A stretch of DNA of 64,000 nt from NCBI RefSeq assembly GCF_047948215.1, contig NC_134465.1:44936446-45000445 (forward strand), written 5' to 3'. Numbering within the stretch: the first letter of the stretch is position 1; every line of letters starts with the position of its first letter. Position numbers and translations under genes: made by a program. This document shows, one piece after another, positions 38,188-49,989 of the stretch. This stretch comes from Lycorma delicatula. Its lineage: Eukaryota > Arthropoda > Insecta > Hemiptera > Fulgoridae. Below the pieces are notes generated by a model, which ran no database searches, had not been told where the DNA came from, and worked only from the letters and a program-made list of their open reading frames with translations.

Positions 38188-38839
38188 GAGAGATAGTGAG
38201 AGAGCGAGAGAGAGAGGGAGAGCGCGCGCACACACGTACACATGTGTGTGTTAGTACATGGGAATTAAAATATATGATAATCAGTAATACGCTGATTTAT
38301 GTATTTTTACTGTATTCCCATGGTAATTTATGTATCAGTTCGATTCCATGGATAAAGGTGTTTTACGGAAATGTAAAATGTTATTAGATATAATAGGAAA
38401 TATAAAGGTAAAAATTACTGTTGACGATTGTTAAACTCGTGAGGCAAAATGTGTGTGTGTGTTCTGTTGTAGTGTACGGCCTTCATATAAAATAATGATG
38501 ACATTTCAGTGTTAACAATAATTATCCGCTTTGTATATTGCTTCTTAATGTATTTAAAAATCATTTCATATTTCTTTTAATGGAATAATTAACAATTAAT
38601 TGTTATCTAAATCGGTAAAGTAAAATTATTTAAGTTTATTTGATATATATATTTATATAAAACTTTTTCCCATAGTCATTTATAATTTTGTATACTATAG
38701 CAACATGGCGAAAGTATTGCTTTGAATAGAAAAATTAATAAATAAAATCAAATGTCCATCTGATGGATATTTTATTTACCTGCGGTATTTAAATGAAAAT
38801 AAATAAAATAAAAATTGTATTTAATAATAGAAAATTTGT
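37641..38839. other. AT-rich spacer with a (GA)n tract
   Basis: A (GA)n tract with minor interruptions lies at 38154-38222, followed by a short CA/TG stretch. No gene was recognised. Confidence 0.5.
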
Positions 38840-38967
38840 TTTTTTTTTTGTTTTTTTTTGTCTTCAGTCATTTGACTGGTTTAATGCAGCTCTCCAAGAT
38901 TCCCTATCTAGTGCTAGTCGTTTCATTTCAGTATACCCTCTACATCCTACATCCCTAACAATTTGTT
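38840..38967 (-). mobile_element. 128 bp LINE 3'-tail insertion with TSD
   Basis: The minus strand matches the last ~110 bp of the LINE at 11547-12485 (gatgcagctctccaagattc region reversed) and ends in a poly-A (poly-T on plus). The flanking repeat agaaaatttgt at 38829-38839 and 38968-38978 is exact. It is a severely 5'-truncated retrotransposition event. Confidence 0.88.
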
Positions 38968-39077
38968 AGAAAATTTGTACTGTAATTATTAAATACTGTA
39001 TTAAGATTATAGTTCTTTGTAAACATGTATTACGTTTAAAAATTAAAATAATACAGTAATTTCATTATTATGTATAA

Positions 39078-39429
39078 CTAGCAGACCCGGCAATGCTTCG
39101 CTATTGCTCTCTCTCTCTCTATATATATATATATTTAGAGAGAGAGAGAGAGAGAGAGTTTAAATAAACACAATTGAAAATTTGATAAAAAAATTAAAAA
39201 CCGAACTTCACAAATTTTACCTTTCACTTATTCTCCTTCCCCTTTTCCCTTTCCAATTTCTCCCTTTCACCCTTCTCCCTCATCCCAGTTTCCTTTTTAC
39301 CCTTTCCCGTTTTCCACTTTTCTCTTTCCACCTTTTCCCCGTTTTTCATTTTCCCCTTTTTCCCTTTTGCTCGCACGTAAATCGGTCCATTAGTTTTTTG
39401 GTCTTTAGCGGACACACATACAAACATGC

Positions 39430-39443
<14 letters not shown>
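39078..39443 (+). repeat. Polypyrimidine repeat P, copy A
   Basis: Begins ctagcagacccggcaatgct, then (CT)n(AT)n(AG)n, the block tttaaataaacacaattg, and ~150 bp of C/T-only sequence (39221-39368). It then has cgtaaatcggtcc and tagcggacacacat. Related copies lie at 47284, 50913 (inverted) and 53691. Class unknown. Confidence 0.7.
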
Positions 39444-39465
<22 letters not shown>

Positions 39466-39943
39466 AAAAAAGTCTGTTTGTGTATTTGTTTGTTTGTTTC
39501 GTAAATATCTCGACACCGGCTCCACCTAGCGGGTATAGTTTTTGAAAAAATATTTCTTTTTACGTAACTAATATTCATATTCTGAATATGAACCAAATCG
39601 GTCCATAAATATAATTTTTGTTAATATCTCAACCCCAGCGCCATCTAGCGGGATGGCACAAGATTGTGCACAAAAATTCTGTTGTGGATACCACATGACT
39701 TCCTCGTACGTATATTAAATTACATATACATATTTCTTAAGTACATAAACGGTTATTTCACTAATAACTTTGGATTTTTTTCATGTTTTTTTTTATGGTT
39801 ATTGAATTATTAGTTACTGTAAAGATTTTTTAAATTAATAATTATTAATAAATCAATATATTTAAATTAAAAAAAAGTTTAAAAAAAACGAAAAGGAAAA
39901 AAGGAAGAAAATGTTGCAAACATAAAAAGAATAAAAAGGAAAA
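39444..39943. repeat. (TA)n, unclassified repeat and inverted repeat Y copy
   Basis: A (TA)n tract at 39436-39461 leads into a segment with two related blocks (atctcgacaccggctccacc and atctcaaccccagcgccatc). An inverted copy of AT-rich repeat Y lies at 39678-39850. No protein coding. Confidence 0.45.
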
Positions 39944-40108
39944 GCCGTCCACCGTGGCGCGAATGGTAGCGTCTCGGCCTTTCATTCGGAGGTCCCGGGT
40001 TCGAATCCCGGTCAGGCATGGTATTTTCACACGCGCTACAATCATTTATCACATCCTCTGAAGCAATATACCTAACTGTGGTCCTGGAGGTTAAAAAAAA
40101 AAATAGTT
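39944..40108 (+). mobile_element. tRNA-derived SINE, family 2, complete
   Basis: Head: ccgtggcgcgaatggtagcg, with an A-box-like tggcgcgaatgg and the perfect B box ggttcgaatcc. Middle: ggcatggtattttcacac. Tail: catcctctgaagcaatat, then cctggaggttaaaaaaaaa. The repeat aaaggaaaa at 39935-39943 and 40109-40117 is a probable TSD. It is not a functional tRNA gene because the 3' acceptor stem is not formed. Confidence 0.85.
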
Positions 40109-40442
40109 AAAGGAAAATATATAATAAAAAAAATCAACCTTTTTGTTAATAGTCGTTGGTAAAATTCGGAAAAGAGCAGATATTAAATCTTTGAATCAAC
40201 GTGATTTTTAAATTTTAAATTCATTTAGAAGTGAGAATAAAAGAAAAGTGAATTTAATTTCTTTGTAGAAAACAAACTAGTCCAAAAATAATAATAATAA
40301 AAAAATAAAAAAAATAGCGTGCCAGAAGCACAGGTGTGATAAAGTAACGTTAACACAGTAATTATTTGCTTTGTGGAATATTTCCTTACTACAAAACAAA
40401 AAGTTATACAAATTATAAATATTTTGAATTTATAAAACTGTA

Positions 40443-40601
40443 TCTTTCTTTTTCCTGTTTAGCCTCCGGTAACTACCGTTTAGATAATTCTTCAGAGGAT
40501 GAATGAGGATGATATGTATGAGTGTAAATGAAGTGTAGTCTTGTACATTCTCAGTTCGACCGTACCTGAGATGTGTGTTAATTGAAACCCAACCACCAAA
40601 G
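40443..40601 (-). mobile_element. SINE family 1, truncated (3' half only)
   Basis: The minus strand keeps the tail and body from ttggtggttgggtttcaa to gaggctaaacaggaaaaag. The tRNA-like head is missing. The copy ends abruptly at 40601. Confidence 0.82.
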
Positions 40602-40985
40602 TTTAATTTTATAATTGATTTATTTAAAGTCTTTTAATCTGACCTAAACATAAATAATATATTTTACAACCTTGGTTATCTGTTTTACAATTATCAATCT
40701 TTGATTTTCTCTACAGTTTTTATCCTCGCATCCTTTTATCTTCAAATAAATTAAAAATGTGGACATCCATATATATATATTACATCAGTCTAGTTCGTCT
40801 CTAACTTCTGTCTTCTCCTGTTTGTGTCTTTATTTCGTGTATTTCTATCATCCAAGGTTTAAAAATTCTTAAATAAATCATCACATTTCCTTTTCCATTT
40901 GGATTTTCCTATCTCCCAGAATTTCACTAATATAAAATCGCTATACTTTACGAAAGTCTGATTAAAAAATTGCAAAAATTGTCGT
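40602..40985. other. AT-rich spacer
   Basis: Nothing recognised apart from a short (TA)n near 40770. Confidence 0.45.
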
Positions 40986-41430
40986 ACAAGTGTTGCAAAC
41001 GAAGAGATGGCCGGACAACCGTCACGGTTATATCAGACTAAAAAATTGAGCTCGTATCTTTTTTGTTTCTGTTAGACAAACCAGTGACTACCGATGAAAT
41101 AGCAAACAGTCTAAACATAGACGATGATTCATTCATAGTTTTGCCTATGAATCATCCACAATAGGCTTATGGAAGTTAAGTTTATGCAAGTTGGATCTCA
41201 TTATAATACTTCATAAACAAATGCGCTTGAACATCTTTCAACAAAATTTGGTCCGCTATGATAAAGGAGGTGACGCTTTTTTTGGATAGAATCATGACCA
41301 TTGATGAAACATGGCTTAACCGTTTCGAGTTGAAAACTAAACGGAACAGTACGGAATAGAAAAATCCACGGAAAAGTTCAAAAGTCAACAGTCAAAGAAT
41401 GTTAACATTCTTTGGGACTCTGCCCCGTAC
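40986..41430 (+). pseudogene. Old mariner transposase remnant
   Basis: A shifted frame gives VTTDEIANSLNIDDDS in the N-terminal DNA-binding part. Later come IMTIDETWLNRFELKTKRNS and a LTFFG box. These correspond to the region around the first catalytic Asp of mariner (T.DETW, then K..KV...FF). TIRs and the other catalytic residues were not found. It is more diverged than the other mariners. Confidence 0.6.
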
Positions 41431-41559
41431 TGGAGAATCAACAGTAGTAGTATATTTAGCTAGGAGGATATACCTCTCAAGTAAGAATACTTTTCTTACT
41501 TAGACCCTTCCAGTAAGAAATCAGGGATCGTGATTCCTTATTTCAGAAATTACTATATC

Positions 41560-41732
41560 GAAAAATACGGGGTACTGGGGTACGAAATTCCCAGTTTTTT
41601 ACCAGTCACGGGTGTTTCAAGGCATACCTATACGTGCTGGTGCTAAGACCCTTCACGGAATGTTATTATTGCAGGGAGGAGGATACCACAGAACACACAT
41701 TTTTTATGTTCAATCGGTTTCTGTAGACTAGA
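41560..41732 (+). pseudogene. R1-clade LINE C-terminal zinc-knuckle remnant
   Basis: A frame reads CFKAYLYVLVLRPFTECYYC, then REEDTTEHTFF. This matches the CFR.YL...C.YC...DT.EHT pattern near the C-terminus of R1-clade ORF2 proteins. A stop follows at about 41727. No surrounding RT domain was seen. Confidence 0.55.
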
Positions 41733-42410
41733 TACACATGTCGGGGAAAATTCGGCTTTCTTACCCCAGAGAACATTATTGGAAGTATACTGAAGATCGA
41801 ACGATTGCGGAATGCTTTGGGTTTGATCATCCGAACAAAGATGGCGGAACAAGTTTAGGGGTGAATAATCCCTTTGAGTCTTCCTTAGGGCTATGTTCAT
41901 ATTTAGGATATAAAATAATACAGCAGAAATTTGTTGAGTTTGAGGCATTTGGCCAGCAAAATGAAGAGTGAAGGTCTTAAGACATATTGGTATTGTGATA
42001 ATATCGTAAGGTGGGCCTGGCATTCGGTGTTTTTCAGAAGGGAAGAGATTTAGTAAGAATGAGTCCCTCACTACCATGAGGTTCGTGACCAAATGGTGCC
42101 TATAAAAGGTTTCCCTTCCGACGATAAAACAAAAACCGTACTGGAACATTATCATGAAAGGGAGGGACGGAATCAATAGTACTAGTTTTAATAAAATGTT
42201 CATTGAAAAGCTTAAGCCAAGAAGCAAATGTCAAGAACTGTCGAAGGGCATCGGTTTTAATGGATGATAGAGCCCGTCTGCATTCTACTCCCCAAAGAGT
42301 TCTCCTAGAAAAGCAGAATTAAGAATGTATTTTGCTCACCTTTAAAGTTTTCATTTTGCTCGTAATAAAGCATTCGCTAAAGTAATAGCATAATCGTTTT
42401 GGTAATCGTA
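41733..42410. other. Unclassified sequence, possibly decayed LINE
   Basis: A 194-codon minus-strand frame (42227-41643) overlaps the antisense of the R1 remnant and has no recognised motif, so I do not call it a gene. Confidence 0.35.
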
Positions 42411-42483
42411 CCTGATGCAGCATCCAGTTGTCTTTGATGGCTGGTCTCATGCGAGCAAGTCTTTTCCGAAGTCTTTCAAGTAT
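42411..42483 (-). mobile_element. Fragment of the mariner at 45044-46337
   Basis: About 70 bp (gatgcagcatccagttgtct, then ggctggtctcatgcg and tctttcaag) match 45405-45475, the segment encoding the second catalytic Asp region (NWMLHHD). No TIRs. Confidence 0.7.
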
Positions 42484-42914
42484 CCCCATGGATACTTTTT
42501 TTAAATTTAAAGCTTGTTATTGATTTTTCAGAAGGCCCTTCAATCATACAATTATAAATTGATCTCTTATTTATAAAAATCCTATACAAAATTTTGGAAA
42601 TTATTTTTGACTCGTATTAAGTCGTTTTTTAGGTAACGTTCAATTGATACATGTTGCCATTGGTTGTCGCCTAACATTTCTTGATGTTTGGTGCTACGGC
42701 AGCGACAGCTGCTGTATGAATCATTCTACTCTCCCTTTAGCCATGAACTATTTGGTTCATTATCTAAAATCGAATGGGCCTTTGATATACTGTGGTTTTA
42801 GTATTGGATCGCAGAACACGATTTTTTGAAATTTTAATCACCTCAATGTATAGCTAATATCTTGAACATTATTACATTTTTAAGTTTAATTTTTTTTTAT
42901 AAATTTGTATATTA
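42484..42914. other. Spacer, nothing recognised
   Basis: Mixed AT-rich sequence before the mariner. No motif was found. Confidence 0.4.
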
Positions 42915-42916
42915 TA

Positions 42917-44231
42917 CGAGGTGCGACAATAAAGTAATGAGACTGATGTGAAAAAAAATGTTGCTTATCGTTTTAGTCATGTTTAGTGTTGTCTCCTTCA
43001 AAGTAGTTCCCCTCTGATTGCACACACTTATTCCAGCGCTTCTGCCATTGATTGTAACATTTCTGGAACTCATCTTCTGTAATATCCTCCAAGACCCTCG
43101 TCAAAGCTTTTCGGACATTTTGTGTTGTTTGAAAATGGTGTCCCTTGACCGCCATTTTGACTCTTGGAAATAGAAAAAGGTCGCACGGAGCGATATCTGG
43201 TGAATAAGGTTGCTGTGGTAGTACTGAAATTTGTTTTGACGTTAAAAATTGCTGTACTGACAGAGCAGTATGGGATGGCGCATTATCGTGATGAAGAATC
43301 CAATTATCAGCGATGTTGGCACGGACACGAAGAACTCGTTTACGAAGTCTTTCTAAAATTTCTTTGTAGAAATATCGGTTAACTGTTTGTCCAGGAGGCA
43401 CCCACTCTTTATGAACAATTCCCTTGGAATCGAAGAAGCACTCAAGCATGCGTTTCACTTTTTACTTTGATATGTGAGCTTTTTTCGTCTGGGTGATCCC
43501 TTTGAGCACCATTGCGAACTTAGGCGTTTTGTCTCTGGATCGTATTGAAAAAACCAACCTTCATCACCAGTGATAACACGGCTCAACAAATCTGGACTGA
43601 TTTCCGTTTGCTCTAACAGTTCGGCTGCCACATTTTTCCGTGTTTCTCGCTGTTGTTGTGTGAGATTTTTGGGGACCATTTTTGCACAAATCTTTCTCAT
43701 ACGAAGATCTTCAGTTAATATTAGAAGAACCGTTTCTCGATCGATATTGAGTTCTTCTGCGATCATTTTCACGGAAAATCTTCGATCAGATCGTACGATT
43801 TCACGCACCCTGGTCAAGTTGACATCTGTCCGTGAGGTTGATGGTCGTCCACTGCGGTCTTCATCTTCAATATTCGTCCTGCCTTCACTAAAAATTTTAT
43901 GCCACCGAAAAACTTGAGCTCTTGACATAACTTCCTCTCCAAAATCCTTCTGAAGCTTACCGTAAGTTGTCGTCCCGTTTTCACCCGATTTAACGTAAAA
44001 AGAAATGGCATACCGTTGCGCAATATTTTGCGGTTTCATTTCTGTGACGAGAGACGCAAACACGTGTTCACTTATTACAGCACAACTCACGACTGAGCAG
44101 TTGCATCAATGTGCCGCTTGGACTAGAAGTAGCTTATAGACCAAGGTCAAAGATGGTGTGCCTACGAAAACTGCAGGGTTACCACATCGTGCAAAGAAAA
44201 ATCAGTCTCATTACTTTATTGTCGCACCTCG
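42917..44231 (-). mobile_element. Mariner copy 3, full length
   Basis: TIRs cgaggtgcgacaataaag at the plus-strand left end and the complement at the right end (tattgtcgcacctcg), with TA on both sides. The length is 1315 bp. It is the best preserved of the three copies of this family and the reference for the normal right end. Confidence 0.94.
42973..44039 (-). pseudogene. Mariner transposase copy 3, two lesions
   Basis: The protein runs from [12 protein letters not shown] through [12 protein letters not shown] and VITGDEGWFFQYDPETK, with Trp intact after GDEG. A 1 bp loss in an A-run near 43490 shifts the frame, and a nonsense change follows at the SKSK segment. The rest is open: HHDNAPSHTA, then YSPDIAPCD 34 residues on (DD34D), FQKCYNQWQKRW and the end YFEGDNTKHD. 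No enzyme is expected. Confidence 0.9.
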
Positions 44232-44485
44232 TATATATATATTTCAAATTTAATTGCAAACAATATAGCCATATTGTTTCTTGATATGATTTTAAGAAAG
44301 TGATTCATTTTCCGAGTTATAATAATACTTGGCTTGTCCAAGTTTATTTTTACGGTAAATATAATCACGGTAGAATTAGATCATAAACTATATCAGACGA
44401 TTATATTGTTAGTCAATTTATCATTCTGCGCGTGAAAATGCGCAGTAACATATCGCTTTCTTATAAATACAATTTATTATTTTTC

Positions 44486-44709
44486 GTTAGTAATTCTGCT
44501 GTTTTTATAAATGATTTAATATTACGTCTTAAAATGAAATGTGATTATATATTTATAAATGATATAAAAATGTTTTATTCCCAACAAGTATTATCATTAT
44601 AATACTTGTATTTTATAACATTTATAAATATACAATCACATTTCATTTTAAGGCGAAATATTTAATCATTTCTAAAGTAATAATAAAGTAATAAAGCAGA
44701 ATTACTAAC
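44486..44709. mobile_element. 224 bp palindromic element
   Basis: The outer arms gttagtaattctgct (44486) and agcagaattactaac (to 44709) are exact complements. Inner arms include ttaaaatgaaatgtgatta and its complement near 44634-44650. The centre is caagtattat near 44585-44610. A MITE or foldback origin is likely. TSDs were not clear. Confidence 0.8.
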
Positions 44710-45043
44710 ATAAAAAAGGATTGGAATGCTATTAAATCCGTCCTTAAAACATAAAATAACACAAAACTTAAAATTTAGACCCGCAATTTAAAATAAACCC
44801 TTAAATACGCCCGATTATAGAATCATCCAGCAGCAAAGAACACTGTCCAGGTTCTGCGATTCGTAGGGAGAATTTGTGAAACTCCCGTCACCTTTGCATT
44901 CCATTCCATTCCTAACGTAAAATAATAAAGTGTATTAATAAGAAAGAGATTTGCTTCCGTGCGTGAAAACTAAATTAAATGTTTTCTGTTTGGTTAACAG
45001 GCACCTATATTGTTTCTGCTAGGAAAGAAAAATTAAAAACATA

Positions 45044-46337
45044 CGAGGTCTCTAAATAAAATGATGAGAGGGTTCAGAAAAACTTTTTATTTACAATATA
45101 ATTATACGTGAACTTTTATAATCCTCGAAATAGTTCCCTTGGGAAGCCACGCAACGCTTCAAACGGTTTTCTCACTCTTTATAACAGTGATCGAACTCAG
45201 AAACCGCAGTATCCTTCACATGGTCGGTTACACTTTTTTAAATGTTTTTCTACTGTTCCGAAATGGTATCCTTTGAGATGTTTTTTTTTTTTAAGTCGGG
45301 AACAGGAAAAAGTCGCAGTGACTGAAGTCAGGTGAATAAGATGGTTGAGAAGCTATAGGATGTTTTTTTTTTAGGGAGTGCAGTGTGACAAGCTGCATTG
45401 TCATGATGCAGCATCCAGTTGTCTTTGATGGCTGGTCTCACACGGGCAACTCTTTTCCGCAGTCTTTCAAGAATTTTTCGGTAAACATATTGATTTACAG
45501 TCTGTCCTGTTGGCAAAAACTCCGTATGGACAATGCCATTACTATCGAAGAAACAAATTACCGTGGTTTTGATTTGCTAATTTTTGCTTTTTCTGGACGT
45601 GGTGAGTTTGAAGTGTACCATTCCTTGCTCTGGGGTATTTTTTCTGTGTCGTACACAAATATCCAAGATTCATCACCAGTAACAACACTTTTTTTTTAGA
45701 AAATCAGGATCTATTTCAATTCATCCTAGAAGATCGCGGCACACTTCCTCCCTGTTGTTTTTCTGTTCAACAGTGAGGTTTTTTGGAACCAGTTTTGCAA
45801 AAACAATTTTCATGTCCAATCTGTTTGTCAAAATTTGATGGACTGTGGTACGGTTCAAATTCAATTGTTCAGCAATCATTGACAGTTAATCGCCAGTCGT
45901 ACCGTACCAAGTCTCTGATTCGATCAGCGTTGTCGTTACTTTTTCACGTTAACGATCTTCCAGAACGTAGTTCGGTCCGCAACTGTTTCCCGGCTATCCA
46001 AAAATGTTTTAAACCACCTAAAAAACTTGGGCTCGTGACGGATCGTCATATCCATTCACCCTTTTCAATTTTGAAAAAGTTCAGTAACGTTCTCACCGAT
46101 TTAACGCAAGACTTGATTACACATCGTTGCTCGTAATTAATATCACTCATTTTTGTAACACAACAAAAATTCGTTTTACGAAAAGTTTGTCTACGTCTCA
46201 CGTGGCAACAATAGACTAAAAATATTAATAACTAATATAAATCAGCTGTTTATATAACCATATGTTTATTAGTAATTTTACAGTGTTGCCACTTCGGCTG
46301 CCAAAAACTAGTCTCATTACTTTATTTATAGATCTCG
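45044..46337 (-). mobile_element. Mariner of a third family (element h), decayed
   Basis: TIRs cgaggtctctaaataaaatg (left) and the complement of tttatttatagatctcg (right) with TA outside. The minus-strand transposase starts near 46150 (MSDINYEQR). It has GQTVNQYVYRKILERLRKR and NWMLHHDNAACHTAL, then a shifted SPDFSHCDFFLFP. Many stops. A ~70 bp piece of the same family lies at 42411-42483. Confidence 0.85.
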
Positions 46338-47283
46338 TATTTATGAAAATTAAAAATTGCTTTGTATTTTTATTATTTCTTTCGCTCCCTGTAAAAAATC
46401 TCTCTCCGCCTTTTAGAACACAGATAAAAAAATACAGTAATAACTTTTATGTTTTTAAATTAGCATAATGTTGTTCATGAAACAGCATATAAATGTTTTA
46501 TTTCTTAACCTTTTATGTCTTTCATTTATGCAGTGATCGTTTTACACAATTTTATTACTATTACTTGTCTGTCTATCTCTCTCTTTTTCTCCCTTTCATA
46601 AATATATATTTTAATATCTCTTCATTCATAATTTATATCTCTGTACGGTTTACATATGTTTATATATCTTCTATTTTTTGCGTTTATTCGTTTTATATTT
46701 CCGTTCCATTTATGTTTTTGTTGTATTGCAAAAATAAAATTTGTCGTAAACTTATCTTTTGATTTGCTTTTTATAATTATTTTCTTACTTTATTTATTTA
46801 TAAGTTGTTTTATTAGTATATCGGTTATGTAAAATTAAACGTACTGTTTTTACTTCTTTCTGAAACTTTAACTAGCCGTATATTTATATTCTTTTTATTT
46901 CACTTTCTAAATATAATTTTAAATAAAATATTGCTTTCTTATAATTTTAAACATCGTATATTAATAAAGTCTGTTCAGGTTTTCTTTATGCGGTTTTTAA
47001 AATCTGTCTCGTTTTGAAAATTATATTTTTTTGATTTATTATAAAAGATTTTTTCAGTATTTTATTTTATTAATAATATATATTCAAATAGCTAATTTTT
47101 TAAAATCAGTTTTGTCATAGATTAGTCACGAACACACTCTTTTTTCTTAGTATAAATTTTTAAGCTTGTAATATATTTATTTTATTATTTTGTATAAAAT
47201 TATATTTATTACTGTCTACTTTTTTTTTATACTGTACTTCTTTTTAATTGTTGAATAATAAACCTTCATATTCGTTTAAACTA
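46338..47283. other. AT-rich DNA without recognised genes
   Basis: Phe/Leu/Tyr-rich frames here reflect T-rich composition only. Confidence 0.55.
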
Positions 47284-47926
47284 CTAGCAGACCCGGAAAT
47301 GCTTCGCTATTGCTAGATTTGAGTGTATATATATATATATATACATTAAAAAAAACAATTGAAAATTTATAAAACATTAACAAAATGAACATTACGGAAC
47401 TTCACAAAATTTAACCTTTCCCATTTACCCTTACTCCGTTTTCTGTTCCCCCTTTTCCTTTTTCCCACCTTTCTTTTTCTCTTTTCCTTTTCCTCATTTC
47501 CCTTTTTACCATATTCCCTTTATCTCCTCCCTTTCCCTTAATTCCCTTTCCTCCGTCCACTTCCCTTTTCCCCGTTTATTTTTTCTGCTTTTCCCTTTCC
47601 ATTTCCTTTTTCCCGTTTCCCCTTCTTTCTTTTTTACAATTTTCCCTTCTTCCATTTTACCCTTTTCGATTTTTCCCTTTCACCCTTTTCCCCGCGCGTA
47701 AATCGGTCCTGTAGTTTTTTAGGCTTCAGCGGACACACATTGGAAACATTGAAATGGAATCGTAAAATATTTAATATAGCATGTGTTGCTTTTACGTCCA
47801 ACAGACAGCGCTGTTTTGAAAAAAAAACATGTTTTTACCTGTCACAAGTGTGATATCTTAGGTATATAAATAGTAGGTATATTTTCCGTTTGTACTTTGA
47901 GCCAGCTAGTGGTGCTCTCTAGTTTA
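47284..47926 (+). repeat. Polypyrimidine repeat P, copy B
   Basis: Begins ctagcagacccggaaatgct, then (TA)n, the caattgaaaatttataaaac block, and ~270 bp of C/T-rich sequence (47415-47690). The distal part has cgcgtaaatcggtcc, tcagcggacacacat, ttgcttttacgtccaacaga and tatcttaggtatataaatag, the last two shared with copy C. It ends next to the Tc1/mariner element c. Confidence 0.72.
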
Positions 47927-47928
47927 TA

Positions 47929-49188
47929 CAGAGTGATTTTTTAGTCCTGTTACCCAATTTTAAATGCAATTTAAGAAAGGGAAATTTAGGTGGAATAAAA
48001 AAAATGTATTTGTTACTTACAAAAGAGATTTAATAAAAAGCTATTACTTATATAATTGTTAAAGAATATGCTCAAAATGCCCACCCCTTGCGGTTATACA
48101 CGCACGGACTCTTTTCAGAATATTAGCAGAAACCTTTTTAAGAGTTGCATTGGAAAAATTCGCGATTAACTGTGTAATATTGACTTTAAGTTCATCAATA
48201 GTGTGAGGATTATTTTTGAAGGCCTCGGACTTAATATAGCCCCGCAAAAAGTAGTCAGGAGATGTGACGTCTGGGGACCTTGGAGGCTATAAGCCCTTGC
48301 TTATTATTCGATCATCAAAGAACTCTTGCAGAAAATCCACGTATGTATATTCCTGTATACTTCACCATTTACTGTCTGTTCGAAGAATACGGGTCCGACT
48401 ATACGATGACGAGATATCGCACACCACACACCACTTTTTTCAGGATGCAAATATTTGTCTTGTAAAGCGTTAGGATTTTCAACCGCCCGAATTCGACAGT
48501 TTTGACTGTTCACATAACCGTCGAAATGGATCAAAGCTTCATCACTAAACAACACTGTGTTTAAAAATTCGATTCCGTTATCGTTTACGAGAGATCTAAA
48601 CCAACGGCAATATTGCAATCGCTTGTTTAAATCAGGAGGCTGTTGGACTAATCGTACGCGATACGGATACAATTTCAATTTTTTAGCGGCTTTCTGAACA
48701 CTCGAATATGACAAACCGACTTGCGTGGAAAGTTTTCGTAAACTTTTCCGTGGAGAATTGAGCAATCTTGTTTTCACATTCTCTAAAACGTCATCTGTCA
48801 AGCGAGTTGGTCGAACACTACGTTTTCTGTCGCAAACACTACCTGTTTCTCGAAATCGGTTTGCTAGCCTAGAAATTGACATTTTTTTCTGGCGGAGGAA
48901 CACCAACAAATTTAATTTGAAATGATTATTTTACACTCGCGTACGATTTCGTAGCAAAATATTGTTGAAGAATGAACAACTCGTTGTTCTATGGTAAAAG
49001 ACATTCTGTTCGTAACAAGGACCGAAAACGGCACAAAAGTTTACACAGCTCAAGGAGAATCAACTCGCACTGCCGTATCTATACCGGTTGAGTAGCGCTA
49101 CCAACTTCGTGTCAAACAAAATTTCCCTTTATTAGAAAAAAATTACCAAACATTAACAACTGGGTAACAGGATTAAAAAATCACTCTG
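47929..49188 (-). mobile_element. Tc1/mariner element c
   Basis: TIRs cagagtgattttttagtcct and the complement of attaaaaaatcactctg, extended over ~30 bp with few changes, with TA outside. The transposase is on the minus strand and has lost part of the catalytic domain. The insertion lies within or at the end of polypyrimidine repeat B. Confidence 0.9.
48059..48909 (-). pseudogene. Tc1/mariner transposase c, catalytic deletion
   Basis: The N-terminus is MLVFLRQKKMSISRLANRF. The helix-turn-helix continues to SYSSVQKAAKKLKLYPYRVR. The first catalytic Asp is in LFSDEALIHFDGYVN, followed by PEKSGVWCAISRHRIVGPVF. After the VNGEVYRNI segment the sequence jumps to YVDFLQEFFDDRIISKG, so the QQDGA box with the second Asp is deleted. 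A PPRSPDVTSPDYFLRG box and GGHFEHIL end follow after a TAG. Confidence 0.85.
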
Positions 49189-49190
49189 TA

Positions 49191-49972
49191 CTACCTATCG
49201 GGAAAAAATGTATTAACTTTTTGTAAAGAATGAAAACGGTGGTGGGGGTTTTTGGCCGAAATAAAATTAAATTTTTTTTATTACAGGGGTACTTTAACAA
49301 AAAATTTTTCTACGCAAGTTATGTTTTTTTTTCGAGATCACAAATTATAACAAAAAATTATTTAATATTCACCCCTTTCCCAAAAAAATGACTTTATATA
49401 GTTTCCTTTATTAGTTAATCTCGTCTCTAAAAATGAGTTAATGAAAGTTTTTTATTTACATTTTCAGCATTGTTAGCCTTCAAAATGCTTATAACATTTT
49501 TAATGAATTGGCCTGATGATTTCGGATACCAATCCCGTCTTATTCAGAAAATGTAAATGTCAATTTTAAAATGCGTGGTTAAATTTTATCAATTTTATTT
49601 ATTTTTTATCTTAAATTACGTTGAAATAAATAAAAAGATCTCACACCAATGTTCTGTGGAAAAAAATTGTTTAATTTAAAAAGAAACCTTATTTTAAATT
49701 TACTCCTAAGAATATTATGAAACACCCTGTATATATTTTTTTCTTTATAATACTAAAGTTAATTAGTTCAATTCAGTTAAAGATGATGGTAAGTTAAATC
49801 AGTTCCGTTAAAGATGTATTAAAGATTAATTCAGTTCTGTTAAAAATGTAACTTAAAATATGAATCTAAATAAAATAATAACGTATAATACTACTTAAAA
49901 TATAGATATTGTACATGTACATAATAATTAACCTCAACAATGTGAAATAATTACTAACAATATAATATTAAA
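49191..49972. other. AT-rich spacer
   Basis: An end-like motif tgaaacaccctgtatata at 49721 resembles the tip of many Tc1/mariner TIRs, but no convincing partner end was found. Confidence 0.4.
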
Positions 49973-49989
49973 GTAAATGAAATGTATCT

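Noticed and set aside
39948..40020. Possible functional tRNA gene with a perfect B box
   Set aside because: The acceptor stem does not close, and the sequence continues into a repeated SINE body and tail with a TSD. The same head recurs at 61048 and 7365.
41643..42227. 194-codon minus-strand frame
   Set aside because: No recognised motif. It overlaps in antisense the R1 zinc-knuckle remnant and follows a decayed mariner, so it is most likely fortuitous.
46262..46762. Phe/Tyr/Leu-rich frames resembling membrane proteins
   Set aside because: They follow from T-rich low-complexity DNA and show no conserved pattern or start context.
49721..49740. End of a further Tc1/mariner element (caccctgtata motif)
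   Set aside because: No matching inverted end was found within 2 kb upstream.
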